Below, piece after piece: positions 8,199-17,203 of a stretch of DNA of 62,367 nt. Source of the stretch: Fimbriimonadaceae bacterium (GTDB lineage: Bacteria; Armatimonadota; UBA10988); contig JADZEX010000025.1 of NCBI GenBank assembly GCA_020850355.1, positions 1-62,367 on the forward strand, written 5' to 3'. Position numbers and translations under genes: made by a program. Within the stretch, counting starts at the first letter, position 1. Each line of letters begins with the position of its first letter. The notes under the pieces were generated by a model, which was given only the letters and a program-made list of their open reading frames with translations, was not told where the DNA came from and did no database searches.

Positions 8199-9764
8199 AT
8201 GCTGACCAGCCTGATGGCCTGCGTCTGCCTGGCCGTGCCCTTCGTGGAGCAGCCGGCCGAGGTGCTCAGCGAGGGCGTGCCGCTGCACGGCTGTTGGCTG
8301 TGGCCCAATGCTGCCAGCCGGGTGCCGCTGGTGCTGCTGGCCGGTGGCACCATGTCGCAGACTCGCGACGGCGGGCTGGAGAATGGCACGCCCGCGGGGC
8401 AGCAGCGCGACGCCCTGGGCCGCTTGGCGCGGCAACTGGCGGCGGCTGGTTACGGCAGTTTGCGGTGGGACAAACGCGGCCACGGCGCGACCCCGGCCGG
8501 CACGCGCCCGGCCGACAACGAGAGCGAGGCCGCTGACCTGCAGGCGCTGCTGGCGGCTGCCAGGGCGCACCCGCGGGTCACCGCGGTGGTGCTCGCCGGC
8601 GAGAGCGCCGGTGGCTACTTCGCCTGCCTGGCCGCGCGGGCCGGGTCGCTGGCCGACGGCTACGCGCTGCTGGGCTGCCTGGCGTCCAGTAGCCCCGAGC
8701 TGTTTGCCTACAACTACGGCCGGCTGCGTGATTGGGCTGCCGAGGCACCTGGCAACCGGGCCTGGTGCGACGAGCACTGCCTGGAGGCGCTGGCGGTGGG
8801 GCAGCACTACGAGGCGATGTTCGCGGCGGCGGCCCGGGGCGAGGAGACCTTCACCATCGAGTTCGCCGGCCGCCGCTGGCCCCGCGCCCTGGCCCGGCTG
8901 CGCACGGAGCTGGACCACCCGCCCGGGGAGCTGTTCCGATACCTCACTCGCCCGACCCTGGTGTTGCAGGGCGAGCGCGACATGAACGTCCCGCCGGGCG
9001 ACGCCGCCCGCATCGAGGAAGTGCTGCGCGCGGCGGGCCAGCGCGACGTGACGCGGGTCAACGTGCCGTTGGCCGACCACAGCTTCCAGTACGCCGCGGA
9101 TGAGGCCGACCAACGGTGGCGCGACCGTTACGACTTCGGGAGCTTCTACCGGCTCTACCACCCAGGCCTCTACTCGTCGCTGGTGACCTGGCTGCAGGCC
9201 CGCTGGCCTTCCCCGGTGGCGGCGACGGCGTGGGATGAACCGCGGCCGGGGATTGCCGCGTGGGAGCAGGTGCAGGTGATCGAGGACGTCGCCGACGCCC
9301 GTCGCAGCCCTGGCGTCGAGACGCTCGAGGGCCGTATCGGGCCACATCTCAAGGGTGCCGCCAGCCAGGCCCACTACATCGAGATGCCGGCTGGCCTGTA
9401 CCTGCACGAGCATCCGCACGCCACCGAGAGCCTGGTCTTCACGGTCCGCGGCTCCTGGGTGCTGTGCCACCGCGGCCGGCGGCAGTTGATGCGTCCCGGC
9501 AGCCTGTTCTGGTTCGCGCCAGACGCGCCGACTGGCTGGGAAGTGCCGTTCGACGAAACAGCCTATGTGCTGATCTTCAAGGGCACCCGCAGCGACTGGT
9601 CTGACGCCCGCTTCTACGAGTACCTGCGCGGGCTGGCGGACCGTTGCCGCGAGGAGCAGGCGGGCGGCGAGGCCTTCCGCTTCGATGTCCTGCCGGCAGA
9701 CCATCCGGCGCGCCTCTACGCGAGGCAGGTGAACCCGGCCTGGGAGCAGCGTCTGCCCCGCTGA
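8199..9764 (+). CDS. Alpha/beta hydrolase fused to a C-terminal cupin
   Basis: There are two candidate ATGs, 8196 and 8199; AGGAG at 8187-8191 fits 8199 better. The protein (521 residues) begins with a weak hydrophobic stretch that may be a short signal. Residues about 40-340 are an alpha/beta hydrolase: SLRWDKRGHGAT, nucleophile motif GESAGG (Ser136), an acid loop (VLQGERDMNVPPGD) and a His in LADHSFQYA. Residues about 375-470 are a cupin, shown by LHEHPHATESLVF, with metal-type His and Glu residues, and MRPGSLFWFAPDAPTGWE. Hydrolases of this shape cleave esters or peptides, and cupins bind sugars, metals or small acids. The fused pair may hydrolyse a substrate and sense or modify the product, but that is inference. 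A gap of about 50 bp separates it from the next gene. Confidence 0.8.
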   Translation: MLTSLMACVCLAVPFVEQPAEVLSEGVPLHGCWLWPNAASRVPLVLLAGGTMSQTRDGGLENGTPAGQQRDALGRLARQLAAAGYGSLRWDKRGHGATPAGTRPADNESEAADLQALLAAARAHPRVTAVVLAGESAGGYFACLAARAGSLADGYALLGCLASSSPELFAYNYGRLRDWAAEAPGNRAWCDEHCLEALAVGQHYEAMFAAAARGEETFTIEFAGRRWPRALARLRTELDHPPGELFRYLTRPTLVLQGERDMNVPPGDAARIEEVLRAAGQRDVTRVNVPLADHSFQYAADEADQRWRDRYDFGSFYRLYHPGLYSSLVTWLQARWPSPVAATAWDEPRPGIAAWEQVQVIEDVADARRSPGVETLEGRIGPHLKGAASQAHYIEMPAGLYLHEHPHATESLVFTVRGSWVLCHRGRRQLMRPGSLFWFAPDAPTGWEVPFDETAYVLIFKGTRSDWSDARFYEYLRGLADRCREEQAGGEAFRFDVLPADHPARLYARQVNPAWEQRLPR

Positions 9765-9815
9765 CGCCGCTTGACGTCGCGCCGGGCGCTCACTACCATC
9801 CGGCGGGAGACCGCC

Positions 9816-10685
9816 GTGTCCGCCTCTGGCCGCCGCGCGCTGCTGACGACCATCGCCATCGACGGCCAGGACCGCCGCACGGTCTACCAGACGGCCGAGC
9901 AGCTCGAGGCGCCGAACTGGTCGCCCGACGGCCGCTGGCTGGTCTACAACGCCGCCGGCGCCCTCTGGCGGATCCCGCCGGACGGGAGCGCTGCGCCGCA
10001 ACGGATCGACACCGGCGGCGTCGACCGCCTCAACAACGATCACGTGATCGCCGCCGATGGCGCCACGATCTACTTCAGCGCGGCCGGCCACCTCTACGCG
10101 GTGCCCTTCGCCGGCGGATCGCCGCGACGGATCTCCAACGACCAGGACCCGGCGCGCCGCTTTCAGTACTACCTCCACGGCGTCTCGCCTGACGGCACGA
10201 CCCTGGCCTACGTCGGCGTCGAACAGCGCGACGGCGCCACGCGGGCCGACCTCTGGACCATCCCCACCGCCGGCGGACCCGACACGCGGTTGACCGACTA
10301 CCCGGCCCCCGACGACGGTCCGGAGTACAGCCCCGATGGGGAGTGGATCTACTTCAACAGCGAGCGCGCCGCGACGGTGGCCGGTCACGCGCAGTGCTTC
10401 CGGATGCGGCCCGATGGCCGCGGCGTGGAGCAGTTGACGCACGACGAGCGCGTCAACTGGTTCCCCCACATCGCACCCGATGGCGCCTGGGTGGTCTACC
10501 TCAGCTTCCCGCCCGGCACCCTCGGCCATCCGGCGGACCGCGACGTGATCCTGCGCCGGATGCGGCCTGACGGCTCGGAGCAGCGCGACCTGCTGGCGTT
10601 CTGGGGCGGCCAGGGGACGATCAACGTCAATAGCTGGTCGCCGTGCAGCCAGCGGCTGGCGTTGGTGGTCTACGAGCGGGAGTGA
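9816..10685 (+). CDS. TolB-like WD40 beta-propeller protein
   Basis: The GTG at 9816, with GGGAG six bases upstream, is preferred over an upstream TTG at 9771, giving 289 residues. The protein consists of PD40-type blades: SPDGRWLVYNAAGALWRIPP, DGATIYFSAAGHLYAVPF, SPDGTTLAYV, SPDGEWIYFNSERA and APDGAWVVYLSF. No signal peptide or catalytic site is visible. The family includes TolB-like periplasmic and cytoplasmic propellers that bind proteins or oligosaccharides; cytoplasmic relatives such as oligogalacturonate lyase-like propellers also have the SPDG(R/E)W blades, so a polysaccharide link is possible. It shares a strand with the hydrolase-cupin gene and is probably in the same operon. Confidence 0.75.
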   Translation: MSASGRRALLTTIAIDGQDRRTVYQTAEQLEAPNWSPDGRWLVYNAAGALWRIPPDGSAAPQRIDTGGVDRLNNDHVIAADGATIYFSAAGHLYAVPFAGGSPRRISNDQDPARRFQYYLHGVSPDGTTLAYVGVEQRDGATRADLWTIPTAGGPDTRLTDYPAPDDGPEYSPDGEWIYFNSERAATVAGHAQCFRMRPDGRGVEQLTHDERVNWFPHIAPDGAWVVYLSFPPGTLGHPADRDVILRRMRPDGSEQRDLLAFWGGQGTINVNSWSPCSQRLALVVYERE

Positions 10686-10741
10686 CGGCCAGCCGGCCCG
10701 TGTGGAGTTGGTTCTGCCGGCCAGCGCGTCGCCCCTCCGCG

Positions 10742-11194
10742 TTAGATGCGCGGTTCGATGTTCTCCACCGCCACCGGCACCTGACCGGCCCGGATCTGCT
10801 CCGCCAGGCACTGCTCGTAGATGTTGAAGCCGTCCCAGATCGACTTGGCGACACGCTCCATGAGCCAACTCGCGGTGGCGCCGGGGGCGATGGCGATCTG
10901 GACGAAACGGTCGGGCGCGATCCGGTGCTCGTCCGAGCCGGTCGTGACGAAGCTGGTGCAGACCAGATTGGTCGGCTCGGCGATGTAGCGGTCGCCGGCG
11001 GTCTCGCCTTCGTCGATGCGGGCGATCCACAGGGCGTTGGTGAAGGGGTTGGTGAGGATCTCACCCCATGACAGGTAGAGCGGCCGGGCGGTCCGATTGG
11101 TCGCCTCAACTCGCCACTTGTTGGCGTTCGCGGTCCACATCAGCCGGTGCGGCGTGCGGACCTTGTGGACCACGATTAGGATGCGCTGCGACAT
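10742..11194 (-). CDS. Hypothetical protein, 150 residues
   Basis: No family was recognised. The ATG at 11194 follows GGGAGG with a five-base spacer, which supports translation. The protein has no signal peptide or membrane segment and has a mixed alpha/beta look (YLSWGEILTNPFTNALWIAR; FVQIAIAPGATASWLMERV), with two cysteines and several tryptophans. The middle reads like a beta-sandwich with the phrase APGATASW, often seen where a domain describes immunoglobulin-like or EF-Ts-like folds, but this is too weak to name. It runs convergently with the propeller gene and lies 45 bp downstream of the DUF1080 gene on the same strand, so it may be the last gene of that transcript. Confidence 0.65.
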   Translation of the reverse strand: MSQRILIVVHKVRTPHRLMWTANANKWRVEATNRTARPLYLSWGEILTNPFTNALWIARIDEGETAGDRYIAEPTNLVCTSFVTTGSDEHRIAPDRFVQIAIAPGATASWLMERVAKSIWDGFNIYEQCLAEQIRAGQVPVAVENIEPRI

Positions 11195-11239
11195 GGCCGC
11201 CTCCCAGGGCAGCAGGTTCGCCCGGCGCTCCGGGCCAGG

Positions 11240-12034
11240 CTACGGCAGCCGCTTCAGCCGCAGGTCCTTGAACTCCACCCACATCGGTGGGCCGGCGTGG
11301 ATTTGGAGGGCGAAGATGCCGTCCAGCAGGCGCCCCTGCGGGTCGTTGTCGGTCAGGTCGACGGTCTGGATCCCATTGATCCACTGTTGCAGGTGGGTGC
11401 CTTCGCAGCGGATGATGTACTCGTTCCAAGTCGCCTCGGCTTCGACCTTGCGGACCTGATAGCAGTTCTGGGCGGCTTTCAGGTCGCCCAGGATGCCGAC
11501 GACCTGCTTCTTGCCGTGCTCGTCCATCACCACTTGCTCGCCCGGCATGCCGATCCGCGCGCGGCCGCCCTCGTGGTAGAGCATCCCCGGCCGGTTGACC
11601 TCGTTGGCGACCTCCATCTGGTAGCCGCGCACGACCCACTCGTTCGGTGGCTTCGGATCGAGCTGCTTCGAGCGGTATTGCACGCCGCTGTTGCCGTGGT
11701 GGATCCGGACCTGCAGCCGCAGCTCGAAGTTGGCGGCTGCGGCGCCCTGGTCGTCGCCGGTCCAGATCAGGAAGGTGTTGCCCTTGGTCGGGTTCGCAGC
11801 GGTGGTCTCCCCCCGCAGGACGCCGTCCTTGACGCTCCACAGGCGCGGGTCGCCTTTCCAACCGGTCAGGTCACGGCCGTTGAACATCGCGACCATGCCA
11901 GCCGGCTCGGGCGGTGCCGGCACCGCCGGCACCACCGGCGGGGCGGCGGGAGCCGGCGCTGGCGGGTCGGCGGCCAGCAGGGCGGACAGCAGCACCGTCG
12001 TTGCGAGCAGCGGCCAACGCCAGGAGCGGGTCAT
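11240..12034 (-). CDS. Secreted DUF1080 (3-keto-disaccharide hydrolase-like) protein
   Basis: The start is placed at the second Met (12034), because GGAGG abuts the first ATG (12043) but lies nine bases before the second. The 264-residue protein has a signal peptide (about residues 1-22), a Pro/Ala-rich linker, then a DUF1080 concanavalin-like jelly roll: MFNGRDLTGWKGDPRLWSV, GNSGVQYRSKQ, WNEYIIRCEGTHLQQWING, and a last strand GPPMWVEFKDLRLKRLP. These features match the family well. DUF1080 proteins are abundant in Planctomycetes and Armatimonadota, and some act on 3-keto-glycosides. It lies just downstream of a beta-helix gene on the same strand, consistent with a carbohydrate-use cluster. 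Confidence 0.9.
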   Translation of the reverse strand: MTRSWRWPLLATTVLLSALLAADPPAPAPAAPPVVPAVPAPPEPAGMVAMFNGRDLTGWKGDPRLWSVKDGVLRGETTAANPTKGNTFLIWTGDDQGAAAANFELRLQVRIHHGNSGVQYRSKQLDPKPPNEWVVRGYQMEVANEVNRPGMLYHEGGRARIGMPGEQVVMDEHGKKQVVGILGDLKAAQNCYQVRKVEAEATWNEYIIRCEGTHLQQWINGIQTVDLTDNDPQGRLLDGIFALQIHAGPPMWVEFKDLRLKRLP

Positions 12035-12090
12035 CGAGTTCATCCTCCGAGTCTCTTTCGGTTTTCGACGACGGGCACCTGCCGCCAGGT

Positions 12091-14706
12091 TCAGCGGACC
12101 GCGAGGTCGACGTCATCGAGGTAGCAGGCGGTGGCGAGGTCGGCCAGGCTGACGAAGCCCAGCCACTCCAGCCGCCGGAAGGCCGGGTCGCAGGGCAGGT
12201 CGGTGGCCTGCACCGGCGGCCGCCCTGGTGCCGTGGCCTGCAGCGACCATTGGCCGCGGGCGCCGTCGCCGAGGGCGGCGGTGATCTCGAAAGCCACCCA
12301 GGTGTCGTCCGGGAAGCTGCCCAACAGCCGCGCGCCGGCCCGCAACTCACCGTTGGCTTCCCACCGCAGCGAGGGTCCCACGGCGTAGGGGTAACCGCCG
12401 CTGCGCCACTCGGTCCAGACGATGGCGCCTGGCGCCCGCCGCGCGGCGAAACGCAGCACCGCGGTGCCTCTGCGCAGGCCGGGCTGCCAGAAGCAGTGCG
12501 GCTGCCACGACGGCTGCAGCCCGGCCGCGTCCTGCAGCTTGAGGCACTGCTGGCCGCTGGCGGCCAACTCGGCGGTGACGCTGATGTCCCCGCCGCGGCC
12601 CTCGCCGCGGGAGACCACCAGTTGGTCGGGCGCGGCGCCGGGCGGGTAGCCCTCGAAGTCGTCGCGGTGCGGGCCGCTGCGACGATGGACCGGTGACGGT
12701 AGGGGCTGCTCGGGGTGCGCCACCGCGCGCGGGCCAGCGACCCAGGCGGGATCACCGTACAACCCGCAGGCGGTGTAGTCCCAGCGCTCGAAGCCGAGCC
12801 TGGTGACCGCCGGCGAGGTCGCCGCGAGGCGGTAGTCGTTGGCCGCCAGGTCGGCCACCAGGGGATCGGCCAGCAGCGACTGGCGGTCGATCCCAAGCTG
12901 CTGCCAGGCTGGCAGGTCGTCATCCATGAACAGCAGCTCCTCGCCGCCCGGCCGCCAGTAGAGGTTGCGGTCCCAGGTCGAGAGCGTGTCGGGTTTGGCG
13001 TCGAAGTAGAACAGGTCGCCCTGCGTCGAGAGGCAGATGTTGCGCTCGAAGACGTTCGGCACGGCGATGCTGGCGGGCGACCGCCAGATCAGGTGGTCGG
13101 CGCCCTTTGCGAAGAGGTTGTTGCGGATCACGTTCTGGTGCGCCCCGTTGTGCAGCATCAGGCCGCCGCTGGTGGTTTGGTAGACCAGGTTCTGCTCGAC
13201 CAGGTAGCCGTGCGTCTCGGCGTCGAGGTAGATGCCCCAGGCGATCCGCGGGGAGTCCCAGGCGTAAATGCCGTGGATCACGTTCCGCCGCAGCACCGAC
13301 CCGTCGCTGCGGCCGAGGGTGTAGATGCCGCCGGCGTCGCTGAGCCGACCCTTGACCAGGTGGTGAATGTGGTTGCCCTCGACCAGGTTGCGGCGCACGG
13401 CAGTGTCGGTGCGGCCCCAGTTCCAGCCCAGCGAGATGCCCGTGTACCAGCCGTCGTGCAGCTCGTTGCGGCGGATCACGCAGTCTGCCGCCTGGCCTAC
13501 CAGAATCCCACAGGCACCGTTGTAGACCTCGCCCCAGTGGTGAATCCAGCAGTTGTCGACCGTCACGCCGCTGGCCAGGTCGAGGGGCTGCGCGGGCAGG
13601 CTCATCTCGCCGATCCGCACCCCGCTGCCGCCGAGGTCGTCGAACTGGCAGCGCTCGACCCGGTTGCCGCGGCAGCCGCGGCGGAACCAGAGCGCATGGC
13701 GCCCGAGCCGGGTGAAGCGACAGTCGACGAAGCCGCCCTCGACGGCGCCGGTGGCGGTCAGCGCCGCGCCGAGCGACCAGACCGCCTGGCCGTCGCTGTG
13801 GCCGGTTGGCTCCAGCTCCCAGGCGGCGTCGGCAAAAGCGAGGCCGGCGAAGGTGACGTCGGTCACCGGCAGCCCGGCCGCCGGCTCACCAACGAGCTGG
13901 ACCAGGTCGCTGAGTTGGGGCAACGTCGCGACGGCCTCGGCCGGCTGCTCTCCGGGGCGCGGCAGGTAGGTCAGCAGGCCGTCCGGCGCGAGGTACCACT
14001 CGCCGGGGGCGTCGAGCCACTCGGGCCGGTTCTCGAGGTGGTAGCGCTGGCGGTTGCCGAAGTAGCCCATTGGCCAGTGGGTCGGTCCGCCCAGCAGCAG
14101 GCTGCGGCTGGCTGGTTCGAGCGCCTGCAGCGGCAGCAGCGAGGTCTCCCAGGAGTGGTAGACCACGACCATCGCTCCGTCGGGCGAGGCGATCCGCGGG
14201 AAGTCGTCCGGCGCGGCGACGAAGGCGGTGCGGGGCCGTTCGAGATCGAATCCGGCGATCCGCAGGGCCCCGTCGTTGGGGGTCCTCGCCCGCACCGCGC
14301 GGCGGCCGTTGACGAAGAGCTGGGTGGCCCGCGTGCCGGCCGGCCACTGCTGCGTCCAGCGGCCGTCGCGGACCTGCCAGCCGCGCCGCTGCGGCCCGCC
14401 TGCCAGCTCCACCAGGGCGCCCGGCGCCGCTTCCAGGCGCAGGTGCGAGTCGGCCGGCAGGAAGCGCAGCGGAGCCGCCAGTTCGTACCGTCCGGCGGCG
14501 AACTGGATGGTCCGCCGGCGGTCCTGGCCCAACCGGCGCGCCGCGGCGAGGGCGGCCGCCGGGCTGGCCAGCGGGCCATCGGTGCCAGCCGCATTGGCCG
14601 TCGGCAGGCGACCCGACCAGGCGTCGCGGCCGTGCGGCGCAACATAGACATCGGGCGCCGCCAGGGCGGCCGCAGCGGTCAGCAGGAAAGCCAGCGCACG
14701 GACCAT
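12091..14706 (-). CDS. Large secreted right-handed beta-helix protein with C-terminal sandwich domain
   Basis: The start at 14706 has GGAG seven bases upstream, and the N-terminus is a signal peptide (MVRALAFLLTAAAALAAPDV). The 871-residue protein opens with the diagnostic phrase VAPHGRDAWSGRLP, followed by GPLASPAAALAAARRL. A beta-helix region with many right-handed turns follows (residues about 290-590: IRRNELHDGWYTGISLGWNW, VEGNHIHHL, VIRNNLFAKG), then a C-terminal domain of about 200 residues resembling a laminin-G/concanavalin sandwich (DDFEGYPPGAAPDQ ... ACYLDDVDLAVR). Such proteins bind or cleave acidic or plant polysaccharides; no catalytic triad can be assigned by eye. It sits upstream of the DUF1080 gene, likely in one operon. 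Confidence 0.85.
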   Translation of the reverse strand: MVRALAFLLTAAAALAAPDVYVAPHGRDAWSGRLPTANAAGTDGPLASPAAALAAARRLGQDRRRTIQFAAGRYELAAPLRFLPADSHLRLEAAPGALVELAGGPQRRGWQVRDGRWTQQWPAGTRATQLFVNGRRAVRARTPNDGALRIAGFDLERPRTAFVAAPDDFPRIASPDGAMVVVYHSWETSLLPLQALEPASRSLLLGGPTHWPMGYFGNRQRYHLENRPEWLDAPGEWYLAPDGLLTYLPRPGEQPAEAVATLPQLSDLVQLVGEPAAGLPVTDVTFAGLAFADAAWELEPTGHSDGQAVWSLGAALTATGAVEGGFVDCRFTRLGRHALWFRRGCRGNRVERCQFDDLGGSGVRIGEMSLPAQPLDLASGVTVDNCWIHHWGEVYNGACGILVGQAADCVIRRNELHDGWYTGISLGWNWGRTDTAVRRNLVEGNHIHHLVKGRLSDAGGIYTLGRSDGSVLRRNVIHGIYAWDSPRIAWGIYLDAETHGYLVEQNLVYQTTSGGLMLHNGAHQNVIRNNLFAKGADHLIWRSPASIAVPNVFERNICLSTQGDLFYFDAKPDTLSTWDRNLYWRPGGEELLFMDDDLPAWQQLGIDRQSLLADPLVADLAANDYRLAATSPAVTRLGFERWDYTACGLYGDPAWVAGPRAVAHPEQPLPSPVHRRSGPHRDDFEGYPPGAAPDQLVVSRGEGRGGDISVTAELAASGQQCLKLQDAAGLQPSWQPHCFWQPGLRRGTAVLRFAARRAPGAIVWTEWRSGGYPYAVGPSLRWEANGELRAGARLLGSFPDDTWVAFEITAALGDGARGQWSLQATAPGRPPVQATDLPCDPAFRRLEWLGFVSLADLATACYLDDVDLAVR

Positions 14707-14841
14707 CGAGCAGCTCCAGGCGGCGCACTTCGCCTCGCCCGGCGGCAGCCCTGCCAGATGGCCGCGACCCGGACTCTGTTGCGCTGACTTTGCGGCGACA
14801 GGCTCCTGCAACCATCGCCGAAGCCGCGATTCCTAGCGACC

Positions 14842-15003
14842 ATGAGCAAGTTCCAGACGCCCCTGTTGGAGCATCGAGCGGCGCCGCTGGTGGTGCCCTG
14901 GCGGGCCTCCGCGCGGGGGCTGCTGGGCGACTGCGACCTGCGCTGGCTGGGCCTGAGTGCACTGCTCTGCGCACTGGTGCTGCGGCTGGTCGCCGGCCAT
15001 TGA
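14842..15003 (+). CDS. Possible 53-residue membrane microprotein
   Basis: A short open frame runs from the ATG at 14842 to the TGA at 15001-15003. The product is 53 residues, with a polar, basic N-terminal half and a C-terminal hydrophobic segment (WLGLSALLCALVLRLVAGH) that could span the membrane once. Codon use is GC-rich at third positions, like the neighbours. No convincing Shine-Dalgarno precedes the ATG, which lowers confidence. It lies 32 bp before the YfhO-like gene on the same strand and may be translated in the same transcript. No family was recognised, and it could also be a chance frame. Confidence 0.4.
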   Translation: MSKFQTPLLEHRAAPLVVPWRASARGLLGDCDLRWLGLSALLCALVLRLVAGH

Positions 15004-15034
15004 CAGCCGGCCGGATTGTTGTCACAACCGGGCG

Positions 15035-17203
15035 ATGAACTCTCGCACGGCACGTCGCACGGCGCTCTTGGCAGGGCTGCTGGCGGTTCTGGCGCTGGCG
15101 GCGCAGTACCGCGATGGACTGCTCGGGCGGCACTGGCTGGCCGGCGACAACGCCTTCCAGAACTACCCCTGGCACGTTTGGCTGGCGACGCACCCCGGCC
15201 CGACCAAGTACTTGCCCGTCGCGGCGATGTCGCTGGGCTACCCGCTCTGGGCCGAACCGCAAGTCGGCCTGGCCTACCCCCTCAACACCGCGCTCTGGCC
15301 GGGACTCGAGCCGCTCACGGGCTTCACCCTGAAACTGCTGCTGCATGTGGCGATCGGCGCGGTCGGGATGGCCTGGCTGGCGCGGCGGGAGGGGCTGGGG
15401 CCAGTCGGCGCGGCGGCCGCGGCGCTCTCGTTCGGGGCGGGCGGCTTCGTGGTCCACCGCATCGTCCACACGCCGCTGCTGCTGGCGGCGGCCTGGATCC
15501 CCTGGGTGGTTGCCGCCTACGGCCGGGCGCTGGCTGGGGGTGGCCTGCCGTGGGGCTTGCTGACGACCGGCCTGGCGGCGCTGCAGTTCCTGCCGGGCCA
15601 CCCGCAGATGAGCCTGGTGACCGCCCTGCTGGCCCTGCTGGTGGGGGCGGCGGCGCAGGATCCGGCGGTGCCTGCCTGGCGCCGGTGGGGCCGCTCAGCG
15701 GCCGGTTACGCGCTGGTGATCGGCGGCCAGTTGCTGCTCACGGCAACGGTCTGGATGCCGGCGCTGCGCCACGCCGCCAACGGTCCCCGGCTCGGCGACA
15801 CTTCGGTCGAGTTCGTGACGCAGTGGGGCGCGCAGTGGTGGGAAGCGGGCATCAACGTCTGCGCCGGGCTGCGCATTGCTGATGTCTGGGAGAAGACTGC
15901 CTTCGCCGGCACGCTGGCCCTGCTGGCGCTGCTGCTCGGTCGCGCCCTGCCGTGGGCGCGGCAACGGCTCTGGAGCCGCGTCGCGGCGCTCGGGCTGCTG
16001 CTGACCTGGGCGGTCGGCAACCCGCTCTACCACCTGGTGGTTTACCTGCCGCTGGCCAACCGCCTGCGGGGACCGTCGCGCTACGGGGTGCTCTACGCGG
16101 TCGCCGGGGCGCTGCTGGTCGGGGCGCTGGTGGAGCACGCCAGCCGCCTGGAGCGGCGAGCGGTCTGGCGTGGCGTGGCGGCCACCGCGGCGGTGGTGCT
16201 GCTGGCGGCGGCGGGCGGTGCCTGGCAGCAGGGGCCGCCGCCGCTGCGCGACCTCCTGCTGCAGCTCGCCGTGCTGCTGCTGGCCGGCGGCCTGCTTGGT
16301 GCCCGGCGGCCGTTCGCGGGGTCCTGGCTGGCGCCGAGTCTGCTGCTGCTGCTGGCCCTCGAGCTGCTCTGGTTCGGCCGCGGCGTGAATCCCGCGCTAA
16401 CCCGTGCCGAGTGGGCGGCCAGCGAGGAGAATGTCCTGTTCCGGGCCGCCGCGAGCGCCGCGCCGTCGGCCGGCAGCACGCTGTTCCAACTCGACCGCCT
16501 GCCCTCCAACGCGGCGCTCTGCTGGGGGGTGGCGCAGCCGACCAGCTTCACGCCGCTGGCGCTGCCCTACATGGACACAGTGAACGTGCTGCTGCATCGC
16601 CACGTGCCGCCGGGCGTGCTGCGGGCGTTCGGCGTCGGCCAGGTGATCACCCGCCCGGAGGCTGGCCTGGCGCAGGGGTTGCGGCCAGCCGAGCGGATCG
16701 CCGGCTGGCAGCGCTTCGAGCACCCGGCCCCGCTGCGGCTGCCGGCCTATCTGCCGCGCAGCGTGACGCTGCTGAGCGACGGCACCTGGCACCAGTTGCT
16801 GCAGACGCGCGCCGCCGACCCGACGCAGGCGGCGGTGACCGCCGAGCCGCCACCCGCGCTGCCGCCGGAGGGCGTCCGCGGTGAGGTGCTGGCCGTGCCG
16901 GTCGACCAGGCCGATCAAGTGGTGGTGCGCTACCGTGCGGCCAGCGTGGCGCAGGTCGTGGTGACGCGGGCCTGGGCCCCGGGCTGGCGCGCCACCGTGG
17001 CGGGACAGCCGGTGCCGCTGGCGCCCTGCAACCTGACCCTGCTGAGCGCCACCGTGCCGCCGGGCGAGCAGACCGTCGAGTTCCGCTACGCCGCCGAGCA
17101 TGACGAGGAGCTGGCCCTCAGCCAGCGCGCGGCGGCCTGCTGGCTACTGCTGCTGCTGGGCAGCCTGCTGCTGCCGCGGCGCCGACTCAGCTCGCCGGGC
17201 TGA
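15035..17203 (+). CDS. YfhO-like polytopic membrane protein
   Basis: The 722-residue protein, started at the ATG at 15035, has an N-terminal membrane segment (ALLAGLLAVLALAA), a large loop (GDNAFQNYPWHVWLATHPGP, then YLPVAAMSLGYPLWAEPQVG) and about ten further membrane segments. The extracytoplasmic loop opening and the late soluble domain ending RATVAGQPVPLAPCNLTLLS are the layout of the YfhO family (glycosyltransferase-like GT-C fold proteins that decorate lipoteichoic acid in Firmicutes). In Gram-negative relatives the acceptor is unknown. The last segment (ACWLLLLLGSLLL) is a C-terminal anchor. It overlaps the convergent PhyH gene by 17 bp. A role in envelope glycan decoration is the most likely reading. 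Confidence 0.8.
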   Translation: MNSRTARRTALLAGLLAVLALAAQYRDGLLGRHWLAGDNAFQNYPWHVWLATHPGPTKYLPVAAMSLGYPLWAEPQVGLAYPLNTALWPGLEPLTGFTLKLLLHVAIGAVGMAWLARREGLGPVGAAAAALSFGAGGFVVHRIVHTPLLLAAAWIPWVVAAYGRALAGGGLPWGLLTTGLAALQFLPGHPQMSLVTALLALLVGAAAQDPAVPAWRRWGRSAAGYALVIGGQLLLTATVWMPALRHAANGPRLGDTSVEFVTQWGAQWWEAGINVCAGLRIADVWEKTAFAGTLALLALLLGRALPWARQRLWSRVAALGLLLTWAVGNPLYHLVVYLPLANRLRGPSRYGVLYAVAGALLVGALVEHASRLERRAVWRGVAATAAVVLLAAAGGAWQQGPPPLRDLLLQLAVLLLAGGLLGARRPFAGSWLAPSLLLLLALELLWFGRGVNPALTRAEWAASEENVLFRAAASAAPSAGSTLFQLDRLPSNAALCWGVAQPTSFTPLALPYMDTVNVLLHRHVPPGVLRAFGVGQVITRPEAGLAQGLRPAERIAGWQRFEHPAPLRLPAYLPRSVTLLSDGTWHQLLQTRAADPTQAAVTAEPPPALPPEGVRGEVLAVPVDQADQVVVRYRAASVAQVVVTRAWAPGWRATVAGQPVPLAPCNLTLLSATVPPGEQTVEFRYAAEHDEELALSQRAAACWLLLLLGSLLLPRRRLSSPG

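Noticed and set aside
8139-11030. A minus-strand open frame of about 960 codons opposite the hydrolase-cupin and propeller genes
   Set aside because: No domain is visible, and its composition fits an antisense shadow of GC-rich genes.
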